A DNA stretch of 64,000 nt from Anaspis maculata (GCA_949128115.1 OX421964.1:682001-746000); one strand, 5' to 3'. Counted from the first letter of the stretch, positions 34,603-44,588 are shown. The notes: a model not told the origin generated them from the letters alone. Made by a program: numbers and translations.

Positions 34603-36084
34603 ATGAACAAAATTTCCGGCAACACGATGAAAGATGAAGATAACAGCAAAGAAACCGACATTTTTGGCCGATCCTCAAAGCTTGCTAGATCTCCGGCCCC
34701 GAAACGCATCCGAGCTAATTCCAGTCCCGAACTTTCAACAGATTGCGAAGGTAAAACTACGGAAGATGATGACTGGTACGAAACGCAACAGGATGAGGAA
34801 GAAGAAGAGAATGATGCAGTTTTGTTGGAAAAGGCTCTGAGAGATCTAAAAACCACCATAATCAAGGACAACCCGAACAAGCCAGAACAACTAATTGCCA
34901 CCTCAGCACTTCTCACACTACATGAGGTACAACACAGAATGGCGTTGAGACTGTACAAAGCGAAACTGGAAAAGCAGAAGTTGTTGCGTCACATCACAGA
35001 AATAAAATCAAATAGCATCAAGCTAGAATACCAGCTACATCTTCAAAATATCGAAAGCGAACAACAACGCCAGCTTATTCAGTCACTACAGCAGTGCCAA
35101 CCAGCTCAACAGGATCAGCAACACCAAACTCCGACAAACACCGTCCAGCAAGACATCAACAAAGAAAATCAAACAAGCACAGGGAACCGAGGCAGTAATA
35201 CGCAACCACAAATATTGTCGTACGCCGACGCAGCGAGAACATACGGCAGTATCCCAAAAGATTCAAGCCGTAACTCACAACAGCAGAAACCATGGACAAC
35301 ACCACCAGCACAGCAAGAGAAAAAATATGAGACCCTGATTAAAGCAAGCAAAGCTGAAGAAACAAAAACTCGTTGGAACGAGATAAAAAAGACAATAAGT
35401 ATCCAGCAATTACAGGGTGCTCTGAAAAGCATTCGGACTTTAAAAAGTGGTTCTATAATTCTTGAGAGCCATAACGAACAGCAAAAAACAAAATTAGAAG
35501 GCTTGCTACAACAAAGAGATGATATTGAATTCAAAAACATTCAAAATTCAGATCCAATGCTGGTGATGACAGGAATTGACGTGGGATACTCGGAAGAAGA
35601 CATAAAAAATATGATATTACGAGAAAACGAGGACATTTTAAAAACGCATGAAGCAACAAATATAAAAAACCAATCCATTAGACTAATTACTAGAAAAAAA
35701 TGCAGAAACCCTTGGAAAGAAAACATAATCCTTCAAACGAATCCAGAAATCTTCAAGACATTGGTTAAAAATGGTATGATTAACTTCGATTTAACAAGAG
35801 TTTATGTGAAGGAGTACGTCAATCTTGCCATCTGTTTTAATTGCTCCGGCTTTGGACATACTGCGAAGCACTGCTCATCGACGGTTTGCTGTCACAAATG
35901 CGGAGACAACCACGAGGGCAAATCATGCATTAAAGAAGAATACAACTGCCCTAATTGTGAGCGATTGGGCATTTCTCCGAGAAACCACACAGCAAGAGAC
36001 TTCAACTGCCCTGGTTATCAGAAAAAAATTGCACAAGCCCGGCAACAGGTGAATTACGCTAAAGCGACAGACCCAGTGGCATAG
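34603..36084 (+). CDS. Retrotransposon ORF1: Gag-like nucleic-acid-binding protein with three zinc knuckles
   Basis: A 493-residue protein from the ATG at 34603; the codon just upstream is GTG and no earlier in-frame ATG follows the TAA at 34549. The N-terminus has a basic patch PAPKRIR (31-37) that could act in nuclear import, then an acidic stretch (54-70). A long helical, probably coiled-coil segment spans about 72-165, followed by a Gln-rich linker. SYADAARTYG (206-215) resembles a short motif common in arthropod LINE ORF1 proteins. Residues about 245-405 resemble the RRM-like central region of R1/I-type ORF1. Three knuckles follow: CX2CX4HX4C (411-424), CX2CX3HX4C (430-442) and CX2CX9HX6C (449-469). 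Family members coat the RNA and form ribonucleoprotein particles. The gene ends at a UAG in frame with ORF2. Confidence 0.92.
   Translation: MNKISGNTMKDEDNSKETDIFGRSSKLARSPAPKRIRANSSPELSTDCEGKTTEDDDWYETQQDEEEEENDAVLLEKALRDLKTTIIKDNPNKPEQLIATSALLTLHEVQHRMALRLYKAKLEKQKLLRHITEIKSNSIKLEYQLHLQNIESEQQRQLIQSLQQCQPAQQDQQHQTPTNTVQQDINKENQTSTGNRGSNTQPQILSYADAARTYGSIPKDSSRNSQQQKPWTTPPAQQEKKYETLIKASKAEETKTRWNEIKKTISIQQLQGALKSIRTLKSGSIILESHNEQQKTKLEGLLQQRDDIEFKNIQNSDPMLVMTGIDVGYSEEDIKNMILRENEDILKTHEATNIKNQSIRLITRKKCRNPWKENIILQTNPEIFKTLVKNGMINFDLTRVYVKEYVNLAICFNCSGFGHTAKHCSSTVCCHKCGDNHEGKSCIKEEYNCPNCERLGISPRNHTARDFNCPGYQKKIAQARQQVNYAKATDPVA
36082..36084 (+). promoter_or_regulatory. In-frame UAG separating ORF1 and ORF2 (candidate readthrough stop)
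   Basis: ORF1 ends at this TAG. Reading on in the same frame (CAA ACA ATA AAG GAA ...) the sequence stays open through all of ORF2 to the TAA at 39454. The first ATG in any frame after the stop is at 36178, downstream of the endonuclease catalytic Asn. The following CAA is the codon that also follows some known leaky stops (the CARYYA context), but the next codon ACA does not match that consensus. A weak stem (CAAA/TTTG, 36106-36117) starts about 21 nt downstream. Seen: the frame continuity. Inferred: readthrough. Confidence 0.6.
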
Positions 36085-39000
36085 CAAACAATAAAGGAAG
36101 GTGATCAAAGTGCTTTGGACAATAAACTGTTTAACGTTTGTTTTTGGAATTCTCGCGGAATTGACAACGTTGTGAAAATGAACAGTGACGAAGTTGAACA
36201 GCTAGAAAAATTAAGTGTAATCTGTGTCACTGAAAGTTTTTTGACATCGCCGTTGTCTGAGTTACCAGACCACTTGAAAGATTATTACCCGTTTTACAGT
36301 GCTGCGATTAGGGATAAAACGAAGGGAAGGGCTAGTGGAGGTATTACAATGTTTGTCTCAAAATTGCTGTGTAACTTAGATGATATTGCTGTTATTCAAG
36401 AATACTTTTTGTGGTTAATAATTAGAATTAAGATAGGAATTAGGTACTTGATTTTAGGATGTTTTTATCTACGCCCAAATCTGGACGCTAAATATTGTAT
36501 AGAAAGCGTAGAGGATATTATAAGGGAAGTGTCGATTCGCTACCCTTCTGACTGTATAATCATGGGCGGAGATTTTAATGCAAAAATTGGGCTTTTGAAT
36601 AGCTTTTCAGATGATGATGAAATTGATGTTGCGCGACTTTCTTTGGAAAGGGCATCCATGGATAGGGATATTAATCTTAGAGGAACACTTTTAGCTGAAG
36701 CAATGGAGGACCTTGGATATGTAGTTCTAAATGGTAGAACGCGTTCTGACAGTGCAGGTCAGCTTACATGTTTAGGAAACCTGGGCGGAAGCGTAGTAGA
36801 TTTGGTCTGGGTCAATTCTCAAGCATTGCAATTCGTAAATGATTTTTTGGTAGATGATTTCACGCTGAGCTCGGATCACTTACCGTGCACCTGCGAATTC
36901 AAACTTAACTACCGCGATAGAGCAGACAATAAAAAGATGCCGCCCCCTAAAACCCAAAGAAGAGTAGTTGCGTGGAAAGCAGATCGGCAGGTATCATATA
37001 CACGCGTTTTGTCTCAATCATACAGAGTCGATTTTGATTTTTTCAACCATTCATTAGATGAAATATCGATAAATTTTCTCAAGGCTATAGACGAAGTTTC
37101 AGTTTTTTTAGGAATGACACGTACAATCCAGCAATTTCCTAAAGGAGATAGGGAGCACCCTTGGTTTAACTCACAATGTAGAACTGCAAAAAGAAATGTT
37201 AGAAAGAAATTTAAAGATTGTAAAAAGCACACGTTTGCAGCAGATTACCTCAACGCTTATCATGAAGCAAAAAAGAATTATAAACAAATCTTGACTAAAA
37301 GTAAACATGAATATAACTTAAAATTGAGGAACAGTTTAAAAATTAGCAACTCTCCTAATGAATTTTGGCAGATTATTAGGCAACTGAAAAAAACAAATTG
37401 TGCATCTCTCAACGTCAATGTAGATAAGTGGGAATCTTACTATCGAACATTTTACCAACAAAAAGTAATGATAAAGGACCACAAGATTTTTTGTGATGCT
37501 AGACATCCCTTCTTTGACGGACCTATCACAATGCAAGAACTTAACTCGGCTTTAGCATTGTGTAAAAATAAAAAGGCGGTGGGTTTTGATAACATTGCTA
37601 ATGAATTCTACAAAAACCTCAACTACGATTGGCTGACCTACATGAAGGATCTCTTTAATCAAATAATGGAACGTGAACGTACTCCTTTCGACTGGTCACA
37701 GATAAAAATGACGCATCTGCATAAAAAAGGCGACCCTGAAAACCTAGATAATTACCGTAGCATTGCTTTGTTAAACCATATTACAAAAGTTTTCACGCGC
37801 ATTTTGAATACAAGACTAGCTATTTACGCTGAGAGCAGCCAAATACTGCCAGAAGGTCAAGCTGGATTCAGAAAAAATCGGGGTTGCGTTGATAATGTCT
37901 TTGTTCTGAAAACAATAATCCATAACAGTCTTCGTCTTCAGAACCGGAAAGTATTCGCTCTGTTCGTAGACTTTCGCAAAGCATTCGATTCTGTGGATCA
38001 CGATATATTGTGGGGTAGACTTCATTCATGCGGTGTCAGCTCGAAAGTCATAAGGATTTTTATGTCACTATACGAACAAGCAGCAATTCGAATGGGCAAT
38101 TATCAGAGTCAATTAAAGTATGTTAAAATAACCAAAGGAGTCTTGCAGGGGGATATCCCAAGCCCACTTTTGTTTTCGATCTACATAGGCCACATTGAAG
38201 AGTATTTTTCTTCAAGAGGAGCTAGGGGTGTATCACTGAATGGACTGTTGGACGTAAAGATATTGCTATATGCGGACGATTTGGTTATACTGGCCGATTC
38301 ACCAATCCAAATACAAAAAGATTTGAAGATTTTAGAGGGATTTTGTGAGGACCTCAAGCTAGACGTAAACATCGAAAAGACAAAACTGGTTATTTTCAGA
38401 AGGGGCAAAAATATTAGGCAGGACAATCAGTACTACTATAAAGACAACCGCATTCAGACAGTCGATTCTTACAACTATTTGGGCACTATCTTTTTTTATA
38501 ACGGACTGTTTTGTAGGGCATTAGAAGACCGAAAACGCAAAGCAAGGGTATGCTCAGCGACACTGAGTAAACTCGTGAATAGCTCAAAGATGAACGACAT
38601 GCACTCTATTCTAAGCCTATATAGCTCAGTGACCCTTCCGACTTTTTTGTACAATGCAGAGATTTGGGGTTTAAGGTACTTAAAAAACGTTGAAACTGTT
38701 CAAGATAGAACGCTGAAAAATGTACTTTACCTGCAAAGATCAACTCCTGGATACATCATAAGGACGGAGCTCAATATGTGCAAGGTTTCTAGTGTGATAA
38801 TAAAAAGAGCGTTAAACCTCTTTCTCTCAATCACGAAATTGGGCAACGACCGGTTTGTAAAAATTGCACTCATGAGACTTCAAGCTTTAGACTCTTTCCC
38901 AAATAACATGATACAATACAACTGGTACTCCCAATTAAAAGGTGCACTCAGCGAATTTGATTTTGAATTAAATACGTCATGGTCTGAAAGGGATGTTAAC

Positions 39001-39456
39001 TATATTATCGACAAAATTTCACACAGGGGTAAAATGGATGACTGGAATCGGATTTTGCTCAGTACTTATGCACCCGATTACAAATTTATAATAAGTGAAA
39101 ACCCAGTAGTGAAAAACTCAAACGAATACTTATTCAATACCACGAACTTGAATGTAAAAAGGTGTATGATACAATTGCGAACCTGCAACGTGGCTACTCT
39201 ATCTATTTCTGTTAATCATGTCACAACCAAAATCAACTGTCAGGTGCACTGTAATCTTTGTAACCAGCGTAAACTTGAGAATCTCGAGCATATTCTGCTT
39301 CAATGTCCAATGTACAAATGTTTTCGCCCACCTTTGCTTTTGAACCCTACCGACCCTCACAACCTTCTTCAAAACCTATCTGTTGAAAGCTCAAAAGAAA
39401 TTTTCATTTTTCTCCAGAACTCCCTGCGGCTAAGGTCCTTCATTGTGGAAGAATAA
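36085..39456 (+). CDS. Retrotransposon ORF2: endonuclease and reverse transcriptase polyprotein
   Basis: The open frame runs from the codon after the ORF1 stop to TAA at 39454-39456. Numbering below starts at the TTG at 36115, giving 1113 residues. The APE-type endonuclease, which nicks target DNA, has WNSRG with Asn12, Glu40 in CVTES, GGDFNAKIG with Asp153 and Asn155, and SDH at 253-255. Reverse transcriptase motifs are NYRSIALLN (546-554), FVDFRKAFDSVD with Asp619, LQGDIPSPLLF (677-687) and YADD (719-722). A C-terminal CX2CX9HX4C lies at 1046-1064. No RNase H domain is recognised. The enzyme copies its RNA at the nicked target by target-primed reverse transcription. Oddities: there is no AUG before residue 22 and no independent frame from ORF1, so the start is unresolved. 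Pro682 occupies a position usually filled by Leu or Ile in QGxxLSP. Confidence 0.93.
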   Translation, partial: QTIKEGDQSALDNKLFNVCFWNSRGIDNVVKMNSDEVEQLEKLSVICVTESFLTSPLSELPDHLKDYYPFYSAAIRDKTKGRASGGITMFVSKLLCNLDDIAVIQEYFLWLIIRIKIGIRYLILGCFYLRPNLDAKYCIESVEDIIREVSIRYPSDCIIMGGDFNAKIGLLNSFSDDDEIDVARLSLERASMDRDINLRGTLLAEAMEDLGYVVLNGRTRSDSAGQLTCLGNLGGSVVDLVWVNSQALQFVNDFLVDDFTLSSDHLPCTCEFKLNYRDRADNKKMPPPKTQRRVVAWKADRQVSYTRVLSQSYRVDFDFFNHSLDEISINFLKAIDEVSVFLGMTRTIQQFPKGDREHPWFNSQCRTAKRNVRKKFKDCKKHTFAADYLNAYHEAKKNYKQILTKSKHEYNLKLRNSLKISNSPNEFWQIIRQLKKTNCASLNVNVDKWESYYRTFYQQKVMIKDHKIFCDARHPFFDGPITMQELNSALALCKNKKAVGFDNIANEFYKNLNYDWLTYMKDLFNQIMERERTPFDWSQIKMTHLHKKGDPENLDNYRSIALLNHITKVFTRILNTRLAIYAESSQILPEGQAGFRKNRGCVDNVFVLKTIIHNSLRLQNRKVFALFVDFRKAFDSVDHDILWGRLHSCGVSSKVIRIFMSLYEQAAIRMGNYQSQLKYVKITKGVLQGDIPSPLLFSIYIGHIEEYFSSRGARGVSLNGLLDVKILLYADDLVILADSPIQIQKDLKILEGFCEDLKLDVNIEKTKLVIFRRGKNIRQDNQYYYKDNRIQTVDSYNYLGTIFFYNGLFCRALEDRKRKARVCSATLSKLVNSSKMNDMHSILSLYSSVTLPTFLYNAEIWGLRYLKNVETVQDRTLKNVLYLQRSTPGYIIRTELNMCKVSSVIIKRALNLFLSITKLGNDRFVKIALMRLQALDSFPNNMIQYNWYSQLKGALSEFDFELNTSWSERDVNYIIDKISHRGKMDDWNRILLSTYAPDYKFIISENPVVKNSNEYLFNTTNLNVKRCMIQLRTCNVATLSISVNHVTTKINCQVHCNLCNQRKLENLEHILLQCPMYKCFRPPLLLNPTDPHNLLQNLSVESSKEIFIFLQNSLRLRSFIVEE

Positions 39457-39706
39457 CACGTATATTGTGATTGTGAATTGATCTATGATTTGTAACGTGC
39501 TGAGTTATACTCTGTAACTATTAAATTTGTCTTTTTTGTTATGTAAACACTTGATTATTACTGTTGATTTATATATCCACTTATATTTATTTACTTATTT
39601 TTGATGAGCTAATGGATGTTGTTTTCTTTCTTAATTTGTCTTGTGCTACTCTTGCCAGTAACTTGTTTTATGATATGCTGTATCAAAAAAACAATAAACA
39701 CTTATG
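39457..39706 (+). other. 3' untranslated region of the retrotransposon
   Basis: About 250 bp of AT-rich sequence between the ORF2 stop and the right satellite junction. It contains an AATAAA eight bases before the end and a seven-base A run just before that, but no terminal poly(A) tail or simple repeat at the junction; the element ends in CTTATG followed directly by AAAGTCACGTGGG. Such a tail-less 3' end is known in some sequence-specific LINE groups. Confidence 0.8.
39693..39698 (+). terminator. Polyadenylation signal AATAAA
   Basis: A canonical AATAAA hexamer lies eight bases before the inferred 3' end. A normal cleavage site would be 10-30 bases further on, inside the flanking satellite, so this signal may act with downstream satellite sequence or only partly define the RNA 3' end. 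Confidence 0.55.
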
Positions 39707-39711
39707 AAAGT
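39707..39711. repeat. Target-site duplication, right copy (AAAGT)
   Basis: AAAGT at the resumption of the satellite matches 34321-34325 and position 26,997 of the uninterrupted paralogue. It is immediately followed by CACGTGGGTT, so the insertion lies at the edge of the first CACGTG subunit of a monomer. Confidence 0.85.
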
Positions 39712-42420
39712 CACGTGGGTTGGAGTTTGAAGTCACGTGGGTTGGAGCTTGGAGTCACGTGGGTTAGGACCTGAACTTTTTGGATAACAATTGTGTCTAT
39801 TTTTTGATATTTTTGTTCGTTCGTCGGATGTTGCGTTTGGAACGAGTAGCAGCCAACTTAAAAAGTGGTGACCGATCGTTTTTGAAGTCACGTGGGTTGA
39901 AATTTGAAGTCACGTGGGTTGGAGTTTGGAGTCACGTGGGTTGAAACCTAAACTTTTTGGATAACAATTGTCTTTTTTTTTCTTCGATATTTGTGTTCGT
40001 TTGACGGATGTTGCGTTTGGAACAAGTAGCTGCCAACTCAAAAAGTGGTGACCGATCGTTTTTAAAGTCACGTGGGTTGGAGTTTGAAGTCACGTGGGTT
40101 GGAGCTCGAAGTCACGTGGGTTAGAACCTGAACTTTTTGGATAACAATTGTGTCTATTTTTTGATATTTTTGTTCGTTCGTCGGATGTTGCGTTTGGAAC
40201 GAGTAGCAGCCAACTTAAAAAGTGGTGACCGATCGTTTTTAAAGTCACGTGGGTTGAAATTTGAAGTCACGTGGGTTGGAGTTTGAAGTCACGTGGGTTG
40301 AAACCTGAACTTTTTGGATAACAATTGTCTTTTTTTTTTTCGATATTTGTGTTCGTTTGACGGATGTTGCGTTTGGAACAAGTAGCTGCTAACTCGAAAA
40401 GTGGTGACCGATCGTTTTCAAAGTCACGTGGGTTGAAGTTTGAAGTCACGTGGGTTGGAGCCTGAAGTCACGTGGGTTCAAACCTGACTTTTTTGGATAA
40501 CAATTGTGTCTATTTTTTGATATTTTTGTTCGTTCGTCGGATGTTGCGTTTGAAACGAGTAGCTGCCAACTTAAAAAGTGGTGACCGATCGTTTTTAAAG
40601 TCACGTAGGTTGAAGTTTGAAGTCACGTGGGTTGGAGCCTGAAGTCACGTGGGTTAAAACCTTAACTTTTTGGATAACAATTGTGTCTTTTTTTTTGATA
40701 TTTGTGTTCGTTCGTCAGATGTTGCGTTTGGAACAAGTAGCTGCCAACTCAAAAAGTGGTGACCGATCGTTTTTAAAGTCACGTGGGTTGGAGTTTGAAG
40801 TCACGTGGATTGGAGCCCAGAGTCACGTGGGTTGGGACCTGAACTTTTTGGATAACAATTGTGTCTATTTTTTGATATTTTTGTTCGTTCGTCGGATGTT
40901 GCGTTTGGAACGAGTAGCTGCCAACTTAAAAAGTGGTGACCGATCGTTTTTAAAGTCACGTGGGTTGAAGTTTGAAGTCACGTGGGTTGGAGCCTGAAGT
41001 CACGTGGGTTGAAACCTGAACTTTTTGGATAACAATTGTCTTTTTTTTTATGATATTTGTGTTCGTTCGACGGATGCTGCATTTGGAACAAGTAGCTGCC
41101 AACTCAAAAAGTGGTGACCGATCGTTTTTGAAGTCACGTGGGTTGGAGTTTAACGTCACGTGGGTTGGAGCTCAAAGTCACGTGGGATAGGACCTGAACT
41201 TTCTGGATACTAATTGTGTCTTTTTCTTCGATATTTGTGTTCGTTTGACGGATGTTGCGTTTGGAACAAGTAGCTGCCAATTCCAAAAGTGGTGACGGAT
41301 CGTTTTAAAAGTCACGTGAGTTGAAGCCTGGAGGCACGTGGGTTGAAGCCTGAAGTCACGTGGGTTGGAGCCTGAAGTCACGTGGGTTAGGACCTGAAAT
41401 TTTTGGATAACAATTGTGTCTTTTTTTAGATATTTGTGTTCGTTTGGCGGATGTTGCGTTTGGAACAAGTAACTGCCAACTGAAAAAGTGGTGACCGATC
41501 GTTTTAAAAGTCACGTGGGTTGAAGTATGAAGTCACGTGGGTTGGAGCCTGGAGTCACGTGGGTTCAAACTTGAACTTTTTGGATAATAATTGAGTCTTT
41601 TCTTTTGATATTTGTGTTAGTTAACGGATGTTGCGTTTGGATCAAGTAGCTGCCAACTCAAAAAGTGGTGACCGATCGTTTTTAAAGTCACGTGGGTTGG
41701 AGTTTGAAGTCACGTGGGTTGGAGCTTGAAGTCACGTGGGTTAAGACTTGAACTTTTTGGATAACAATTGTGTCTTTTTTTTTGATATTTGTGTTCGTTC
41801 GTCAGATGTTGCGTTTGGAACAAGTAGCTGCCAACTCAAAAAGTGGTGACCGATCGTTTCTGAAGTCACGTGGGTTGGAGTTTGAAGTCACGTGGGTTGG
41901 AGCTTGAAGTCACGTGGGTTAAGACCTGAACTTTTTGGATAACAATTGTGTCTATTTTTTGATATTTTTGTTCGTCGGATGTTGCGTTTGGAACGAGTAG
42001 CAGCCAACTTAAAAAGTGGTGACCGATCGTTTTTGAAGTCACGTGGGTTGAAATTTGAAGTCACGTGGGTTGGAGTTTGAAGTCACGTGGGTTGAAACCT
42101 GAACTTTTTGGATAACAATTGTCTTTTTTTTCGATATTTGTGTTCGTTTGACGGATGTTGCGTTTGGAACAAGTAGCTGCCAACTCAAAAAGTGGTGACC
42201 GATCGTTTTGAAAGTCACGTGGGTTGGAGTTTGAAGTCACGTGGGATGGAGCTCGAAGTCACGTGGGTTAGGACCTGAACTTTTTGGATAACAATTGTGT
42301 CTTTTTTTTTCGATATTTGTGTTCGTTTGACGGATGTTGCGTTTGGAACAAGTAGCTGCCAACTCCAAAAGTGGTGACGAATCGTTTCAAAAGTCACGTG
42401 GGTTGGAGCCTGAAGTCACG
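39712..42420. repeat. C-type satellite resuming after the retrotransposon
   Basis: About 15 monomers matching 27,002-29,000 at offset 12,710, including the monomer variants ATGATATTTG (near 41,050), ATACTAATTG (near 41,210) and GTTAGTTAACGG (near 41,627). Near 42,395 two 22-bp subunits are missing from a monomer that has four at about 44,510. No gene is seen. Confidence 0.8.
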
Positions 42421-44588
42421 TGGAATAGGACCTGAAATTTTGGATAACAATTGTGTCTTTTTTTTTATATTTGTGTTCGTTTGACGGATGTTGCGTTTGG
42501 AACAAGTAGCTGCTAACTCAAAAAGTGGTGACCGATCGTTTTTAAGTCACGTGGGTTGAAGTTTGAAGTCACGTGGGTTGGAGCCTGAAGTCACGTGGGT
42601 TCAAACCTGAACTTTTTGGATAACTATTGTGTCTATTTTTTGATATTTTTGTTCGTTCGTCGGATGTTGCGTTTGAAACGAGTAGCTGCCAACTTAAAAA
42701 GTGGTGACCGATCGTTTTTGAAGTCACGTGGGATGAAGTTTGAAGTCACGTGGGTTGGAGCCTGAAGTCACGTGGGTTCAAACCTGAACTTTTTAGATAA
42801 CAATTGTGTCTATTTTTTGATATTTTTGTTCGTTCGTCGGATGTTGCGTTTGGAACGAGTAGCTGCCAACTCCAAAAGTGGTGACCGATCGTTTTAAAAG
42901 TCGCGTGGGTTGAAGTTTGAAGTCACGTGGGTTGGAGCCTGAAGTCACGTGGGTTGAAACCTGAACTTTTTGGATAACAATTGTCTTTTTTTCTTATGAT
43001 ATTTGTGTTCGTTCGACGGATGTTGCGTTTGGAACAAGTAGCTGCCAACTCAAAAAGTGGTGACCGATCGTTTTTGAAGTCACGTGGGTTGGAGTTTGAA
43101 GTCACGTGGGTTGGAGCCCGGAGTCACGTGGGTTAGGACCTGAACTTTTTGGATAACAATTGTGTCTATTTTTTGATATTTTTGTTCGTCCGTCGGATGT
43201 TGCGTTTGGAACGAGTAGCTGCCAACTTAAAAAGTGGTAACCGATCGTTTTTAAAGTCACGTGGGTTGAAGTTTAACGTCACGTGGGTTGGAGCTCAAAG
43301 TCACGTGGGAAAGGACCTGAACTTTCTGGATACTAATTGTGTCTTTTTCTTCGATATTTGTGTTCGTTTGACGGATGTTGCGTTTGGAACAAGTAGCTGC
43401 CAATTCCAAAAGTGGTGACGGATCGTTTTAAAAGTCACGTGAGTTGAAGCCTGGAGGCACGTGGGTTGAAGCCTGAAGTCACGTGGGTTGGAGCCTGAAG
43501 TCACGTGGGTTGGGACCTGAAATTTTTGGATAACAATTGTGTCTATTTTTAGATATTTGTGTTCGTTTGGCGGATGTTGCGTTTGGAACAAGTAACTGCC
43601 AACTGAAAAAGTGGTGACCGATCGTTTTAAAAGTCACGTGGGTTGAAGTTTGAAGTCACGTGGGTTGGAGCCTGGAGTCACGTGGGTTCAAACTTGAACT
43701 TTTTGGATAATAATTGAGTCTTTTCTTTTGATATTTGTGTTAGTTAACGGATGTTGCGTTTGGATCAAGTAGCTGCCAACTCAAAAAGTGGTGACCGATC
43801 GTTTTTAAAGTCACGTGGGTTGGAGTTTGAAGTCACGTGGGTTGGAGCTTGAAGTCACGTGGGTTAAGACTTGAACTTTTTGGATAACAATTGTGTCTTT
43901 TTCTTTGATATTTGTGTTCGTTCGTCAGATGTTGCGTTTGGAACAAGTAGCTGCCAACTCAAAAAGTGGTGACCGATCGTTTTTGAAGTCACGTGGGTTG
44001 GAGTTTGAAGTCACGTGGGTTGGAGCTTGAAGTCACGTGGGTTAAGACCTGAACTTTTTGGATAACAATTGTGTCTATTTTTTGATATTTTTGTTCGTCG
44101 GATGTTGCGTTTGGAACGAGTAGCAGCCAACTTAAAAAGTGGTGACCGATCGTTTTTGAAGTCACGTGGGTTGAAATTTGAAGTCACGTGGGTTGGAGTT
44201 TGAAGTCACGTGGGTTGAAACCTGAACTTTTTGGATAACAATTGTCTTTTTTTTCGATATTTGTGTTCGTTTGACGGATGTTGCGTTTGGAACAAGTAGC
44301 TGCCAACTCAAAAAGTGGTGACCGATCGTTTTGAAAGTCACGTGGGTTGGAGTTTGAAGTCACGTGGGATGGAGCTCGAAGTCACGTGGGTTAGGACCTG
44401 AACTTTTTGGATAACAATTGTGTCTTTTTTTTTCGATATTTGTGTTCGTTTGACGGATGTTGCGTTTGGAACAAGTAGCTGCCAACTCCAAAAGTGGTGA
44501 CGAATCGTTTCAAAAGTCACGTGAGTTGAAGCCTGGAGGCACGTGGGTTGAAGCCTGAAGTCACGTGGGTTGGAGCCTGGAGTCACGT
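42421..44588. repeat. 2168-bp repeat unit D, tandem copy 1
   Basis: About 12 monomers starting at GTGGAATAGGACCTG and repeated directly at an offset of 2168 bp. Marker monomers with TTCTTATGATATTTG (42,992 and 45,160), GTGGGAAAGGACC (43,306 and 45,474) and GTTAGTTAACGG (43,738 and 45,906) keep the spacing. Confidence 0.85.

Larger units (their letters stand above)
34326..39706 (+). mobile_element. Full-length-looking APE-type non-LTR retrotransposon
   Basis: A 5381-bp insertion of non-satellite sequence with the LINE layout: 5' UTR (34326-34602), ORF1 with zinc knuckles, ORF2 with apurinic-like endonuclease and reverse transcriptase, and a short AT-rich 3' UTR. There are no terminal repeats. 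Both reading frames are free of internal stops, apart from the single UAG between them, which suggests a young and possibly competent copy. The architecture (three CCHC-type knuckles in ORF1, APE endonuclease, C-terminal CCHC motif, no recognisable RNase H) is typical of the R1/I/Jockey group of arthropod elements, but I cannot fix the clade by eye. A 5-bp target duplication flanks it. The transcription sense matches the window's + strand. Confidence 0.95.

Noticed and set aside
34386..34958. 190-residue open frame on the minus strand at the 5' end of the retrotransposon
   Set aside because: It is antisense to the 5' UTR and ORF1, low-complexity (Ser/Cys-rich) and matches no family I recognise. 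It is best explained as the shadow of ORF1.
37014..38426. Short minus-strand open frames within ORF2
   Set aside because: They lie opposite a well-supported endonuclease/reverse transcriptase frame and have no independent features.
38840..39456. RNase H domain at the ORF2 C-terminus
   Set aside because: I cannot find the ordered acidic residues expected of RNase H. The segment instead carries a CX2CX9HX4C motif.
34326..39706. LTR retrotransposon or endogenous retrovirus
   Set aside because: There are no terminal repeats, protease or integrase, and the endonuclease is of the apurinic type placed N-terminal to the reverse transcriptase.
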